Origin: Phycisphaerales bacterium
Lineage (GTDB): Bacteria; Planctomycetota; Phycisphaerae; Phycisphaerales; UBA1924
Assembly: GCA_020831775.1 (NCBI GenBank)
Contig: JAFIFZ010000023.1
Coordinates: forward strand, 1-64,000
Length of the DNA stretch: 64,000 bases
Direction of reading: 5' to 3'
Part shown: one piece after another, positions 35,091-43,298 of the stretch
How positions within the stretch are numbered: the stretch's first letter is position 1
How the letters are laid out: the number at the start of each line of letters is the position of its first letter
Made by a program: the position numbers and the translations under genes
The notes under the pieces: model-generated
What the model saw: the letters and a program-made list of their open reading frames with translations, nothing else
The model's database searches: none
Told to the model about the DNA's origin: nothing

Positions 35091-36605
35091 TCAATCATCG
35101 ACCAGCCCAAGGTCCACCACCGCCCCGTGCGGGAAGTAGATATCGGCGTTCAGCCGACCGCGGTCCACAGAGGTGAACACCATGCAGGTCCGCCCCGACC
35201 GCGCGGCGTACACCAGATCCTCACGCCCAGGCCCCGCGTACGCCGCCTGCGAGGGCTGCTGCACATGCATGTGGTAGTGGATCAGCGAGCGGGCGGAGTT
35301 GGCGAGCATCTCTTCCGACGCGACAAACGCCCGATCGCCCAGCCGCTCGCTCGGTCGCGGGACATAGAGCTGGGCTCGGAACGCTTGTCCGTCGGCGTCG
35401 AGCGTGCCGCCGTACTCGGTCGTGGTGTCCGCCCTGTCGGCCTCGGCCTGGCGGTACAACTCACGCCGGACGCCCGGATCCTTCAACGCCTCGTCGGCGA
35501 TCAAGATCGCAAGAAGATCGCCCCACAGCAGTCGGTCACGCCAATCGCTGAGGCGTTCGCGGTTCGGTCCGTCCGAGTGGATGCGTGTCGCCGTGCGCAC
35601 ATACACGGGCCGTCCGCGCAGCCTGCTCTCAAGCTCGGCGTACAGCGCCGAACGCCCCTTCGAAAGCCACTCGGGCCTGTGCTCCTTCGCCCAGCGGACC
35701 GGCTCGATGTGCCGCATCGCAAAGCCCCGACGCTGCTCGTCAGACAGCGACGCGTGCGCCGCCTCGGCGTCCTCCCACCACCGGCGCTGGCGGGCGTCAC
35801 CGGCCCGCATCGTCTCCGCCCAGCGGATCTCCATCCCCGTCTCGGGCAGCACGCCGAATGTCCCGACCACCGCCGAGACCGCCTCGACCATCGGGTCGAC
35901 ATCGGCCGGGATCTCCGCCAGCATCGTCCGCCGCTGCGTCCCTCCGGGGTCCAGCCTCGCCAGGAGGTCCCACGCCTCGGTCCGGAATCGCCGGCGCAGG
36001 TCGACCCCGCGCATCGTCGCCTCGTCGTCGGGGTGCACCGTGGGCCTGAGAAACTGCACGAAGACGATCTGCTCCAGCGAACGATTGGGGTGCAGCCGCA
36101 GCAGCGCCTTCGCCTCGGCCCGCTCGCGCTCGGGGCCCTCCGCCCGCGATCTCGACATCGTGCGCATGAGCGTCGTCGTCAGCTCTGTCCAATCCCGATC
36201 GGCAATCACGCCCGAGACCGCCTCGATCACATCCCGCTCCGACTCGTGCGGCAAGCTCAGCCGAAACAGCGCCTTGGCGTGCTCGGAGACTTCCGGGTCG
36301 GGGTCTCGTCCGATCGTCTCGGCGATCGCCTGGCGGAGCGGTGCCGGCGTTGTCGGCCGCCAGTACACCTGCCGCAACGCGTCCGCCTCGCGGGGCTTCT
36401 GCTCCGTCTCCAGACTGTCCCAGTACACGCGCACGGCGTCCGCCCGCCTCGTCGGGGGCTGCAGCGTGTCGTTGATCACCTGCGCCGGCTCGCCGGACAT
36501 CCGCCCCGAACCCCCTCCCGCGCACCCCGCAAGGGCGCCCGCCAGCAGGCAGGCGAGAAGTACAACCGTCGTGCGCACAAAGAAGCTCGGTGGTGGCTGA
36601 TGCAT
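35091..36605 (-). CDS. Hypothetical lipoprotein
   Basis: A 504-residue protein with a clear lipoprotein signal: basic start, hydrophobic core and lipobox LAGALAGC (Cys near residue 28). The rest is alpha-helical, rich in Arg, Glu and Ala, and reminiscent of HEAT-like repeats in the first half (RQAIAETIGRDPDPEVSEHAKALFRL). I recognise no enzyme motif. It is transcribed with the M48 peptidase gene 24 bases downstream, suggesting a joint role at the membrane. It is divergent from the NifU-domain gene. Confidence 0.78.
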   Translation of the reverse strand: MHQPPPSFFVRTTVVLLACLLAGALAGCAGGGSGRMSGEPAQVINDTLQPPTRRADAVRVYWDSLETEQKPREADALRQVYWRPTTPAPLRQAIAETIGRDPDPEVSEHAKALFRLSLPHESERDVIEAVSGVIADRDWTELTTTLMRTMSRSRAEGPERERAEAKALLRLHPNRSLEQIVFVQFLRPTVHPDDEATMRGVDLRRRFRTEAWDLLARLDPGGTQRRTMLAEIPADVDPMVEAVSAVVGTFGVLPETGMEIRWAETMRAGDARQRRWWEDAEAAHASLSDEQRRGFAMRHIEPVRWAKEHRPEWLSKGRSALYAELESRLRGRPVYVRTATRIHSDGPNRERLSDWRDRLLWGDLLAILIADEALKDPGVRRELYRQAEADRADTTTEYGGTLDADGQAFRAQLYVPRPSERLGDRAFVASEEMLANSARSLIHYHMHVQQPSQAAYAGPGREDLVYAARSGRTCMVFTSVDRGRLNADIYFPHGAVVDLGLVDD

Positions 36606-36681
36606 CTGGCGAGTCTAGAAATCGCCCGACGCCCGCGCCGCCTCTGACGCCAAATGGGGGAGCGAACATCCGGCCGGCATG

Positions 36682-36710
36682 TTGTCCGGGGATTAGAAGG
36701 ATTCTAAACT
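36682..36710 (+). promoter_or_regulatory. Promoter of the NifU-domain gene with overlapping palindrome
   Basis: TTGTCC (36682-36687), exactly 17 bases, TAAACT (36705-36710), 20 bases before the ATG at 36731. A perfect palindrome TTAGAA-GGA-TTCTAA (36693-36707) lies in the spacer and enters the -10, where a repressor would occlude RNA polymerase. The regulator is unknown. Confidence 0.5.
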
Positions 36711-36730
36711 GGACGGAAGCAGGAGCAGCC

Positions 36731-36988
36731 ATGGCCACGCCACCGACCACCCCCGACGATGAGACGCGCGCCAGAGCCGCGAAGGTGATCGAGCTGATGC
36801 GCCCGGCCATCCAGGCCGACGGCGGCGACATCGAGTTCGTCGACCTCCTGCCCGACGGCGTCGTCCGCATCCGCCTCCACGGGGCGTGCGTGGGGTGCCC
36901 CTCCAGCGACATCACGCTCCAGACCGGCGTCGAGCGGAATCTCCGGGCCCATGTGCCCGGCGTGACCGGCGTCGAAGCGATCGATTGA
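36731..36988 (+). CDS. NifU C-terminal-domain protein (Fe-S scaffold/carrier)
   Basis: An 85-residue cytoplasmic protein consisting only of the NifU C-terminal (Nfu) domain: VIELMRPAIQADGGDIEFVDL, VVRIRLHGACVGCPSSDITLQTGVE, with the cluster-binding CVGC pair (C53 and C56). Such proteins carry 4Fe-4S clusters to apoproteins, and this genome segment holds many (NapA, MoaA, NrfC, ferredoxins). The ATG at 36731 has a GGAG site. Single-domain forms are common. Confidence 0.93.
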   Translation: MATPPTTPDDETRARAAKVIELMRPAIQADGGDIEFVDLLPDGVVRIRLHGACVGCPSSDITLQTGVERNLRAHVPGVTGVEAID

Positions 36989-37082
36989 CGAACACCATCC
37001 CGATTTGTTACCATTATGGCCGGGTCTCGCCAGAGATCTCGGACGCTTGTCGGATCATCCCCGGGCGAGGGTGCGAAAAGGG

Positions 37083-37111
37083 TTCCGAAACGCCGCCGCT
37101 TCGGGTATAGT
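37083..37111 (+). promoter_or_regulatory. Candidate csrA promoter
   Basis: TTCCGA (37083-37088), 17 bases, TATAGT (37106-37111), giving a leader of about 70 bases. A second possible promoter, TTGACG-N18-TACCAT (36985-37014), overlaps the stop codon of the upstream gene. Confidence 0.45.
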
Positions 37112-37187
37112 CCGAGTCGGTGGTTTGGTGGTACGGGCAGGTGGGCCCGATTTCGTTCATGCCGGTCAAGGACGGGAGGCAAATCAG

Positions 37188-37409
37188 ATGTTGGTCATCA
37201 CGAGGCGAGAGGGCGAGGAGGTCGTCATTGGCGACCCGAGGAACCCTATCGGAGTTGTGCGGATTGCGTCGGTGCGCGGCGAGCGTGTGCGCGTCGCGTT
37301 CGACTTCCCCCGCAATGTCGAGATCCACCGGCGAGAAGTCGCCGACCAGATCACTGCCTCGCCCGAGGATGTGGTCGGAAGGATCAAGCCCGAGGCCGCG
37401 GCGAACTGA
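37188..37409 (+). CDS. csrA: Carbon storage regulator CsrA
   Basis: RNA-binding post-transcriptional regulator that blocks or stabilises mRNAs at GGA motifs. The 73-residue product opens MLVITRREGEEVVIGD and ends its core with VRVAFDFPRNVEIHRREV, the conserved strands including the RNA-binding Arg. There is a GGAGG site 9 bases before the ATG, itself a potential CsrA target for autoregulation. Length is typical. It is followed by a 169-base gap and the convergent ndk. Confidence 0.95.
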   Translation: MLVITRREGEEVVIGDPRNPIGVVRIASVRGERVRVAFDFPRNVEIHRREVADQITASPEDVVGRIKPEAAAN

Positions 37410-37486
37410 CTATGCCGGCCTGCGCCGGTGCGTCTCGACTCGCCGGTGCTTAAGAGGTCGCCGGTGCGGAACCGACGCCGCGCATG

Positions 37487-37510
37487 AAAAAGCGGGCCGA
37501 GCCGGCCCGC
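37487..37510 (-). terminator. Intrinsic terminator of ndk
   Basis: A GC-rich stem (GCGGGCC / GGCCCGC, 37492-37510) followed on the minus strand by five T (37491-37487), downstream of the ndk stop. It has the classic hairpin plus U-tract form. It lies between the convergent csrA and ndk. Confidence 0.75.
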
Positions 37511-37578
37511 CGAGTTCCTGCAACGAGCACTTTGAGAGAGGCCCCGACCGTGCCGCTGCCGGGCGGTCGGGCGCGCGC

Positions 37579-38049
37579 TCACTCAGGCTTGCCGCCCGAC
37601 ATGTCGTAGACCCAGGCGTCGCCAGCCCGCTCGAAGCTCAGCACCTCACCCTGCTTGAAGAACAGCGAGAGTTCACGCTCCGCGGCCTCCGGGCTGTCAG
37701 ACCCGTGGATCAGGTTGAACGAGTTCGACACGCCGAAGTCGCCACGGATCGTCCCAGGCTCGGCCTTGGAGCCGAAGGTGGCGCCCATCATCTTGCGGCT
37801 GATGGCGATGGCGTCGTTGCCCCGGATCGCCAGCACCAAGACCGGCGAGCTGGTCATGAACGAGACGAGGCCCTTGTAGAACGGACGCTCCTTGTGGGCC
37901 TCGTAGTGGGTCGCGGCCAGATCCTGGGAGATCTGCATCATCTTCGAACCGACGACCTGGAGGCCCTTGTCCTCGAAACGGGAGATGATGCGGCCCATCA
38001 GACCCCGCTGCACGGCGTCGGGCTTGAGGATGATCAGCGTGGTTTCCAT
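37579..38049 (-). CDS. ndk: Nucleoside diphosphate kinase
   Basis: Transfers the gamma phosphate between nucleoside tri- and diphosphates through a phospho-His. The 156-residue protein begins METTLIILKPDAVQRGLMGRII and has the active-site NLIHGSDSPEAAERE with its His near residue 121. ndk enzymes are usually 140-150 residues; this one has a short extra C-terminal tail (FERAGDAWVYDMSGGKPE). The ATG at 38049 follows a GGAG-containing leader; longer frames have no site. Confidence 0.95.
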   Translation of the reverse strand: METTLIILKPDAVQRGLMGRIISRFEDKGLQVVGSKMMQISQDLAATHYEAHKERPFYKGLVSFMTSSPVLVLAIRGNDAIAISRKMMGATFGSKAEPGTIRGDFGVSNSFNLIHGSDSPEAAERELSLFFKQGEVLSFERAGDAWVYDMSGGKPE

Positions 38050-38168
38050 GGCTTGCTCCGCCTCTCTGTCTTGTCTGTTGAAACGCGATTTCGGGTCGAG
38101 AGGATAGCGCCGATCCGCCCGCCCGTCTCGGGATAGAAGCCCGCTTGGCGCCGCCCAAGCAAAGAAAA

Positions 38169-38190
38169 CGGGCGGCCCGGAGGCCGCCCG
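38169..38190 (-). terminator. Terminator of the first tandem PEP-CTERM-like gene
   Basis: The hairpin CGGGCGGCC-x-GGCCGCCCG lies 28 bases after the stop at 38219 and is followed on the minus strand by TTTTCTTT. The same 22 bases recur at 39019-39040 after the paralogous gene. Confidence 0.8.
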
Positions 38191-38218
38191 CTGAGAGTTT
38201 GTGAGAACGCGCGGGCGA

Positions 38219-38890
38219 TCAGGCCCGGCGACGACGGACCGCCACCAGCCCGAGCCCGGCCAGGCCGAGTCCCGCCGCGCCGGGGAGGGGGATGACCACC
38301 ACTTCGCCGACAAAGCGGACGGGCGAGAATTCACCACCTTCGAAGAACTCGGCGATCCGAAGCGTGCCGCCGGCAGCGATGCCGGTGTTGCCGTCGGCGC
38401 GGGTGTCAGACAGAGCGACGATCCGGAACTCCACCTCGCCGGTCAGGCCCGCCAGGCCGCTCAGATCGATCTCGCTGTTCAGGAACGCGGTCCCGCTCTG
38501 CGTGAAGGTGAACAGGTTGTTGGAGAATCCGTCGCCGCTGAAGAACAGACCGAGATCGCCCGGTCCAGTGTTCGACGCACGAGTCGCGATGAACAGGCTC
38601 GACAGATTGACGACCGCGTTCTCGGCGACCGTGAATCCGAACGAGAAATAGTCCTCCGAGGCGTTGAGCGTGTTCCAGCCGCTTGAGCTGAACGAGTTGG
38701 CAGCACTTGTCGCGTTCAGCCCCGTACCACGGGTCATGTTCAGACCTGTGACACCCGTCGCCGACTCCGAAGGCGCAGTAAAGGCCTGATTGCCCGGCTC
38801 GCCGAACAAGTCGTACGCGGTGATGATCGTCGACGCGCCTGAGGCCGAGGTCAGCGACGCGAGGCCGACCGCTGCTGCACTGATATGCAT
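38219..38890 (-). CDS. Exported PEP-CTERM-like protein, tandem copy A
   Basis: A 223-residue secreted protein: signal peptide (MHISAAAVGLASLTSASGAS), a beta-rich domain, and a sorting tail of PLPG, a hydrophobic stretch (AAGLGLAGLGLVAV) and RRRRA. It is clearly paralogous to the next gene; both have ATRASNTGPG-LGLF-SGD-FS, TQSG--FLNS-IDLS and the GGTLRI--FF segment. The start at 38890 has an AAGGAG site; the longer frame upstream is not supported. The fold resembles choice-of-anchor domains of exported proteins. The biological role is unknown. Confidence 0.84.
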   Translation of the reverse strand: MHISAAAVGLASLTSASGASTIITAYDLFGEPGNQAFTAPSESATGVTGLNMTRGTGLNATSAANSFSSSGWNTLNASEDYFSFGFTVAENAVVNLSSLFIATRASNTGPGDLGLFFSGDGFSNNLFTFTQSGTAFLNSEIDLSGLAGLTGEVEFRIVALSDTRADGNTGIAAGGTLRIAEFFEGGEFSPVRFVGEVVVIPLPGAAGLGLAGLGLVAVRRRRA

Positions 38891-39018
38891 GTAAACTCTC
38901 CTTCCGAGTGCTGTTTGCAAGCTCTCTCTGAGCTCGGATGCGGAGCATAACGAGCGCACCTGCGTGCGTTGTCAACGGCAGATGAAGATTGCGCGGTCCC
39001 GCTGTGCAAAAAAGACAA

Positions 39019-39040
39019 CGGGCGGCCCGGAGGCCGCCCG
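39019..39040 (-). terminator. Terminator of the second tandem PEP-CTERM-like gene
   Basis: Identical in sequence to the hairpin at 38169-38190, and placed after the stop at 39077. On the minus strand it is followed by TTGTCTTTTTTG. It doubles as a boundary between the two paralogues. Confidence 0.8.
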
Positions 39041-39076
39041 CTGCTTGTGTCTTGCAACCGTGCGCGTCGCTGGCGA

Positions 39077-39730
39077 TCAGGCGCGGCGGCGACGACCCGC
39101 GACCAGGCCGGCCAGGCCGAGCAGGGCGGCCGAGGCCGGCGCGGGGACGACCTCGCCCGTGAACTGCACCGGGAAGAAGTCGCTGCCGTCGAAGAACTCG
39201 CTGATGCGGAGCGTGCCGCCCGAGGCGATGCCCATGTTCCCGTCGGCACGCAGATCGGAGATCGGGCTGATCCGGAACTCCACCGAGCCGTCAAGGTTGG
39301 TCAGGGCGCTCAGATCGATCGTGCTGTTGAGGAAGCTGGTGCCGCTCTGGGTGAAGGTGTGGAGGTTGGTGCTGAAGTTGTCGCCGCTGTAGAACAGGCC
39401 GAGCTCGCCCGGGCCGGTGTTCGAGGCGCGGGTCGCGATGATCAGCTCGTTGAGGTTGACCACGAAGCCCGCGTCAACGCTGAAGCCGAACGAGAAGTAC
39501 GAGTTGCTGTCGGGCGTCCAGCCGTTGGCGCTGATCGAGTTGCCCGCGGCGGTCGGGTTCAGGTTCGCGCTGCGGGTCATGTCCAGACCCGCCACATTCG
39601 CGGCCGAGGTGGTCGCGGGGGTCGACACCTGGTTGCCCGGCTCCTGGAAGAGCGTGTAACTGGTGATGACGGTGGCATTTGCGGCGCCGGCGAATGCGGC
39701 GGCCGCGACGATTGCTGCGATCTTGTTCAT
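39077..39730 (-). CDS. Exported PEP-CTERM-like protein, tandem copy B
   Basis: A 217-residue paralogue of the gene at 38219-38890. Signal peptide MNKIAAIVAAAAFAGAANAT, a domain with ITSYTLFQEPGNQVS where copy A has ITAYDLFGEPGNQAF, then VPAPASAALLGLAGLVAGRRRRA as sorting tail. The PAP motif and Arg cluster are the same as in the DUF4397 protein at 32665, so one sorting system probably handles all three. The ATG at 39730 has an AGGAG site. No exosortase gene is in the window. Confidence 0.84.
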   Translation of the reverse strand: MNKIAAIVAAAAFAGAANATVITSYTLFQEPGNQVSTPATTSAANVAGLDMTRSANLNPTAAGNSISANGWTPDSNSYFSFGFSVDAGFVVNLNELIIATRASNTGPGELGLFYSGDNFSTNLHTFTQSGTSFLNSTIDLSALTNLDGSVEFRISPISDLRADGNMGIASGGTLRISEFFDGSDFFPVQFTGEVVPAPASAALLGLAGLVAGRRRRA

Positions 39731-40138
39731 GCTGTCTCTCCTGGCTCTCTCGAAAACGATGCTGGTCTCTCTCGCGTCCTTTGCGTGCCTCGGCCGTCTC
39801 TCCGTCCGGCCGAACACTTCTCCCGTCGGGACACGCGTCGTTGCGTAAATCCCAGCGGGACCTGAGCATAAGGGGGATCGCGGGAAGACGGAAGCGGGGA
39901 AGGCGTGTTCAACCCCCCGAAATGCGTGAAGATTGCGCTCACCGGGGCCGCTCGCCGCCCTCGACCGAACCGATGACGATCAGTCGCCCGGACAGCAGAG
40001 ACCGATAACTTCCGCGTCAGCGCACACGACAGCGGTTGCAATCCGCAGGCCTCGATCGACGCCACCTGTGCGCCCCGCTACGCTGGCGGCACATGATGTT
40101 GGCCGCCCCCGATGGGCCGCCCACCACGGAGGGTCATC
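39731..40138. other. Divergent intergenic region before top6B
   Basis: About 400 bases holding the leader of the PEP-CTERM-like gene (CT-rich, 39731-39840) and the upstream region of top6B. No conserved gene is seen. A CGCTACGCTGG sequence at 40077-40087 contains a -10-like TACGCT, without a convincing -35. A GGAGG site precedes the top6B ATG. Confidence 0.35.
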
Positions 40139-42202
40139 ATGGCGAAATCGTCGGGCAAGCCCCGCACGGAAAGCAAACGCTCGGGCTCGTCCGCGACCGG
40201 TGGCCAGAGTGTCAAACGCGTCACCGCCGAGACCATGGCCGCCAAACAGCGCGAGATCTCCGTCTCGGAGTTCTTCGCCAAGAACCGGCACCTCCTCGGC
40301 TTCGACAACCCCCGCAAGGCCCTGCTCACCACCGTCAAGGAAGCCGTCGACAACGCCCTGGACGCCTGCGAAGAAGCCGGCATCCTCCCGGACATCACCG
40401 TCCAGATCGAACACCTCCCCAAGGCCGGGCCCGACCGCTTCAGGGTCACCGTCACCGACAACGGCCCCGGCATCGTCCGCCGACAGGGCGAAACCATCTT
40501 CGGCATGCTGCTCTACCGCTCCAAGTTCCACCGCCTGAAGATGAGCCGTGGGCAGCAGGGCATCGGCATCTCCGCCGCGGGGATGTACGGCCTCATGACC
40601 ACCGGCCGCCCGATGGTCATCACCACCAAGCCCCACAAGTCCAAGCCCGCCCACCACATCGAGCTGGCGATGGACACCACCAAAAACAAGCCCGAAGTCA
40701 CGATCGACATCGAGACCGACGACTTCCCCACCACCAGCAGCGGCACCGGCACCCGCGTCTCCCTCGAACTCGAAGCCCGCTACATCAAGGGCAAGACCTC
40801 CGTCGACGCCTACCTCGAGCAGACGGCGATCGCCAACCCCCACGCCCAGATCACCTTCCTCCCCCCCGCCAAGTCCGCCATCGAAGAGGAAGCCCCCGCC
40901 CTCAAGCCCGAGGCCCCGCCCGACGACGCGGAGGTCACCAAGGCCCTCATCGAGTCCAAGGCCGACAGCGAGGGCCCGCTCCGCACGATCGAGCTCGACG
41001 ACCGCCTGATCTTCCCCCGGGGTATCGCCGAGCTGCCACACGAGGCCGTCGAGATCAAGCCCCACCCATACGGCGTCGAACTCGGCACCTTCCTCCGCAT
41101 GCTCAAGCAGACGAGCGAGACGCAGCTCGGCGGCTTCATGAAGAAGGAGTTCTGCCGCGTGACGCCCGCCGTCGCCTCGCAGGTCTTCAAGGCCGCGGGC
41201 GTGACGGGGCAGAGCTGGGTCAGCCGCATCGACCACGCGACTGCAGAGAAAATCTACAAAAACCTTCAGGCGTCGAAGCTGCGAGCCCCCCCCACCGACT
41301 GCCTGAGCCCCATCGGCGTGCGCACGCTGCTGGCGGGCCTGCTCAAGGGCGTCAAGGCGGAGTTCTACGCCGCCAGCACCAGATCGCCCGCGGTCTACCG
41401 CGGCATGCCCTTCCAGATCGAGGCGGCCGTCGCGTTCGGTGGCGAGCTGCCGGGCGATGAGTCGGCGCGGGTGATCCGTTTCGCCAACCGCGTGCCGCTG
41501 CTCTACCAGCAGTCGGCGTGCTGCTCGTTCAAGAGCGTTGTGGAGACGGCCTGGCGCGGGTACGGCCTCGCCCAGCCCCGCAACGGCGCCCCGGTCGGCC
41601 CGCTGGTGGTGATGATCCACATGGCCAGCGTCTGGGTCCCCTTCACCAGCGAGAGCAAAGAAGCGATCGCCGACTACGACGAGATCCGCAAGGAGATGAA
41701 GCTCGCGCTACAGGAGTGCGGGCGCAAGCTCGGCACCTACATCCGGCGTCGCAAGGCGATGCGCAAAGAGGGCGAGCGCCGCGATGTCTTCGAGCGCTAC
41801 ATCGGCGAGATCGCCAAGGCCTGCAACGCCATCACCGGCGCCGACGCCAAGGCCCTCTACGACGCCCTCCAGCGCCAGGCCCAACGCCGCACCGAGCTCG
41901 CAGACGCCATCCTCGACGAGGACGGCAAGATCATCGGCAGAAAGAGCGAACAGCTCGCCGGCAGCAACGGCCGCCTCGACAAAGACGACGGCGTGATCAT
42001 CCTCGGCTCCCCCAACGACGCCCACGCCGCAGCGGCTCTGACCGAGCCCGCAGTCGAGGCCAAGCCCGCAAAGCGGAGCAAGAAGCCCGCCAAGCCCGGC
42101 GCGAAGGTCAAGACCAAAGCGGGAGCGAAGTCGGGCGGGATGAAGACCGTGAAGAAGAAGACGCGGGCAAAGCCCTCCGGCAGCGGGTTGTTCGATGGCT
42201 AG
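40139..42202 (+). CDS. top6B: DNA topoisomerase VI subunit B
   Basis: ATPase subunit of the type IIB topoisomerase that relaxes and decatenates DNA with Top6A. The 687-residue protein has the GHKL ATP-binding motifs (KEAVDNALDACEEAG near residue 80, VTDNGPGI near 115, GQQGIGISAAGMYG near 140), a central helix-two-turns-helix region, and the transducer domain with the switch-lysine loop VPFTSESKEAIADY. The last 60 residues are a histone-H1-like basic tail. An ATG at 40139 with a GGAGG site is used. It is followed by an overlapping gene and then top6A. Confidence 0.95.
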   Translation: MAKSSGKPRTESKRSGSSATGGQSVKRVTAETMAAKQREISVSEFFAKNRHLLGFDNPRKALLTTVKEAVDNALDACEEAGILPDITVQIEHLPKAGPDRFRVTVTDNGPGIVRRQGETIFGMLLYRSKFHRLKMSRGQQGIGISAAGMYGLMTTGRPMVITTKPHKSKPAHHIELAMDTTKNKPEVTIDIETDDFPTTSSGTGTRVSLELEARYIKGKTSVDAYLEQTAIANPHAQITFLPPAKSAIEEEAPALKPEAPPDDAEVTKALIESKADSEGPLRTIELDDRLIFPRGIAELPHEAVEIKPHPYGVELGTFLRMLKQTSETQLGGFMKKEFCRVTPAVASQVFKAAGVTGQSWVSRIDHATAEKIYKNLQASKLRAPPTDCLSPIGVRTLLAGLLKGVKAEFYAASTRSPAVYRGMPFQIEAAVAFGGELPGDESARVIRFANRVPLLYQQSACCSFKSVVETAWRGYGLAQPRNGAPVGPLVVMIHMASVWVPFTSESKEAIADYDEIRKEMKLALQECGRKLGTYIRRRKAMRKEGERRDVFERYIGEIAKACNAITGADAKALYDALQRQAQRRTELADAILDEDGKIIGRKSEQLAGSNGRLDKDDGVIILGSPNDAHAAAALTEPAVEAKPAKRSKKPAKPGAKVKTKAGAKSGGMKTVKKKTRAKPSGSGLFDG

Positions 42203-43298
42203 CGTCGCCCGGGGCCAACGAGGGCGGACCGCGCCGAAGCCCCGATCTCGCTCGGTCCCGGCTGCCGAAGAGCTCTTCGACCCGCCGAACATCACCGATC
42301 CGCGTCCCGCCATAGACGCAACGATCGCATGGACGGAGAAGAAGCTCGGCGTTCGCCTGCCCGCTTCGTACAAGAAGCTCGTCAAGCTACGAAACGGTGG
42401 CTCGCTGCGGCTGTCGACGCTCAGGCTCCGCAAGCCGATCGACGGTTCGCGGGAACTGTGGGTGACTGAGATCGCTGGCGTGCACCGCAAGCACGACCGG
42501 AGCCTGACCGCTCTCGCGGAGATCACGGCGCGATGGGAGATCGACCCCCTGCTGGTCCCCCTCGCCGATGTCGGCTACGCCTACCTCGCCTTCGACTACC
42601 GCAGAGGCCGGACAGCTTCACCCCGGATCGTGCATGTCGACGCGTACGAGCACACCGTCACGCCGATCGCGGACTCGTTCGAGGACTTCCTGCGGATGCT
42701 TGAGCCGGGCGAGCACGCCTCCGAGCCGGCCAAAGAAGCATCCGAGCCGCAGGATCTCAACGGCGCCATCGCGCGGGGCAACATCGCCGCCATCCGACGC
42801 ATTCTTGACTCTGGCGTCGATCCCGCGTCGGCCCGGCCCGACCCGGGCGCATCGAGCGCCCTGGACCTCGCCGCATCAGCCGGAAACACCGCGATCTTCA
42901 GGCTCTGCCTGCTGCACACCAATCGCCTGCCAACAAGGAACGCGACCAGCATCGCAATCCGCAGAGGTCATCTCGGCACCGTCAAGCTTCTGTTGGAGCG
43001 CAGATGGAAACCCAACGAGACGGACCTCGACAGCGCCGTTTGGTCCAGATCACCCTCGATGGTCCGCCTGATCCTCGACCAGGGCGTTCAACCGAAGAAG
43101 TCCACAGTCCGGCACGCCGCGGGTCTGATCCCGCCGAGCATGGTGGTCACAGGTCACCACGGCAAGAAACACCCCAAGATCCTCAAGATGCTGATCGACG
43201 CAGGCGGAGAAACGCCGAGAGAGCTCCGCACTGCAAGCCCTTCCAATGCAAAGCCAAACGCAGGGAAGCCCACGAAGAAAGCACGGGTCGTACGCTGA
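42195..43298 (+). CDS. SUKH (SMI1/KNR4-like) domain protein with ankyrin repeats
   Basis: A 367-residue protein that overlaps the end of top6B by 8 bases. Residues about 35-175 have the SUKH pattern (WTEKKLGVRLPASYKKLVKLRNGGSL, then LVPLADVGYAYLAFDYR and DSFEDFLRML). Residues about 190-345 contain degenerate ankyrin-like repeats (DLNGAIARGNIAAIRRILDSGVDP, SALDLAASAGNTAIFRLCL, SIAIRRGHLGTVKLLLER). Both modules bind proteins; SUKH proteins are often immunity factors in toxin systems. No toxin gene is nearby. Its place between two topoisomerase subunits suggests a partner or regulator, but that is inference. Confidence 0.8.
   Translation: MASVARGQRGRTAPKPRSRSVPAAEELFDPPNITDPRPAIDATIAWTEKKLGVRLPASYKKLVKLRNGGSLRLSTLRLRKPIDGSRELWVTEIAGVHRKHDRSLTALAEITARWEIDPLLVPLADVGYAYLAFDYRRGRTASPRIVHVDAYEHTVTPIADSFEDFLRMLEPGEHASEPAKEASEPQDLNGAIARGNIAAIRRILDSGVDPASARPDPGASSALDLAASAGNTAIFRLCLLHTNRLPTRNATSIAIRRGHLGTVKLLLERRWKPNETDLDSAVWSRSPSMVRLILDQGVQPKKSTVRHAAGLIPPSMVVTGHHGKKHPKILKMLIDAGGETPRELRTASPSNAKPNAGKPTKKARVVR

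Noticed and set aside
33639-36647. 1002-codon plus-strand frame opposite the M48 and lipoprotein genes
   Set aside because: Composition (Arg/His/Gln/Pro) is that of an antisense shadow; the minus-strand genes have recognisable motifs (HEVGH, lipobox) and ribosome sites.
38169-39040. The repeated GGGCGGCC hairpins as a mobile REP-like element
   Set aside because: Both copies sit directly after gene stops and are followed by T-rich DNA on the coding strand, so terminators explain them better.
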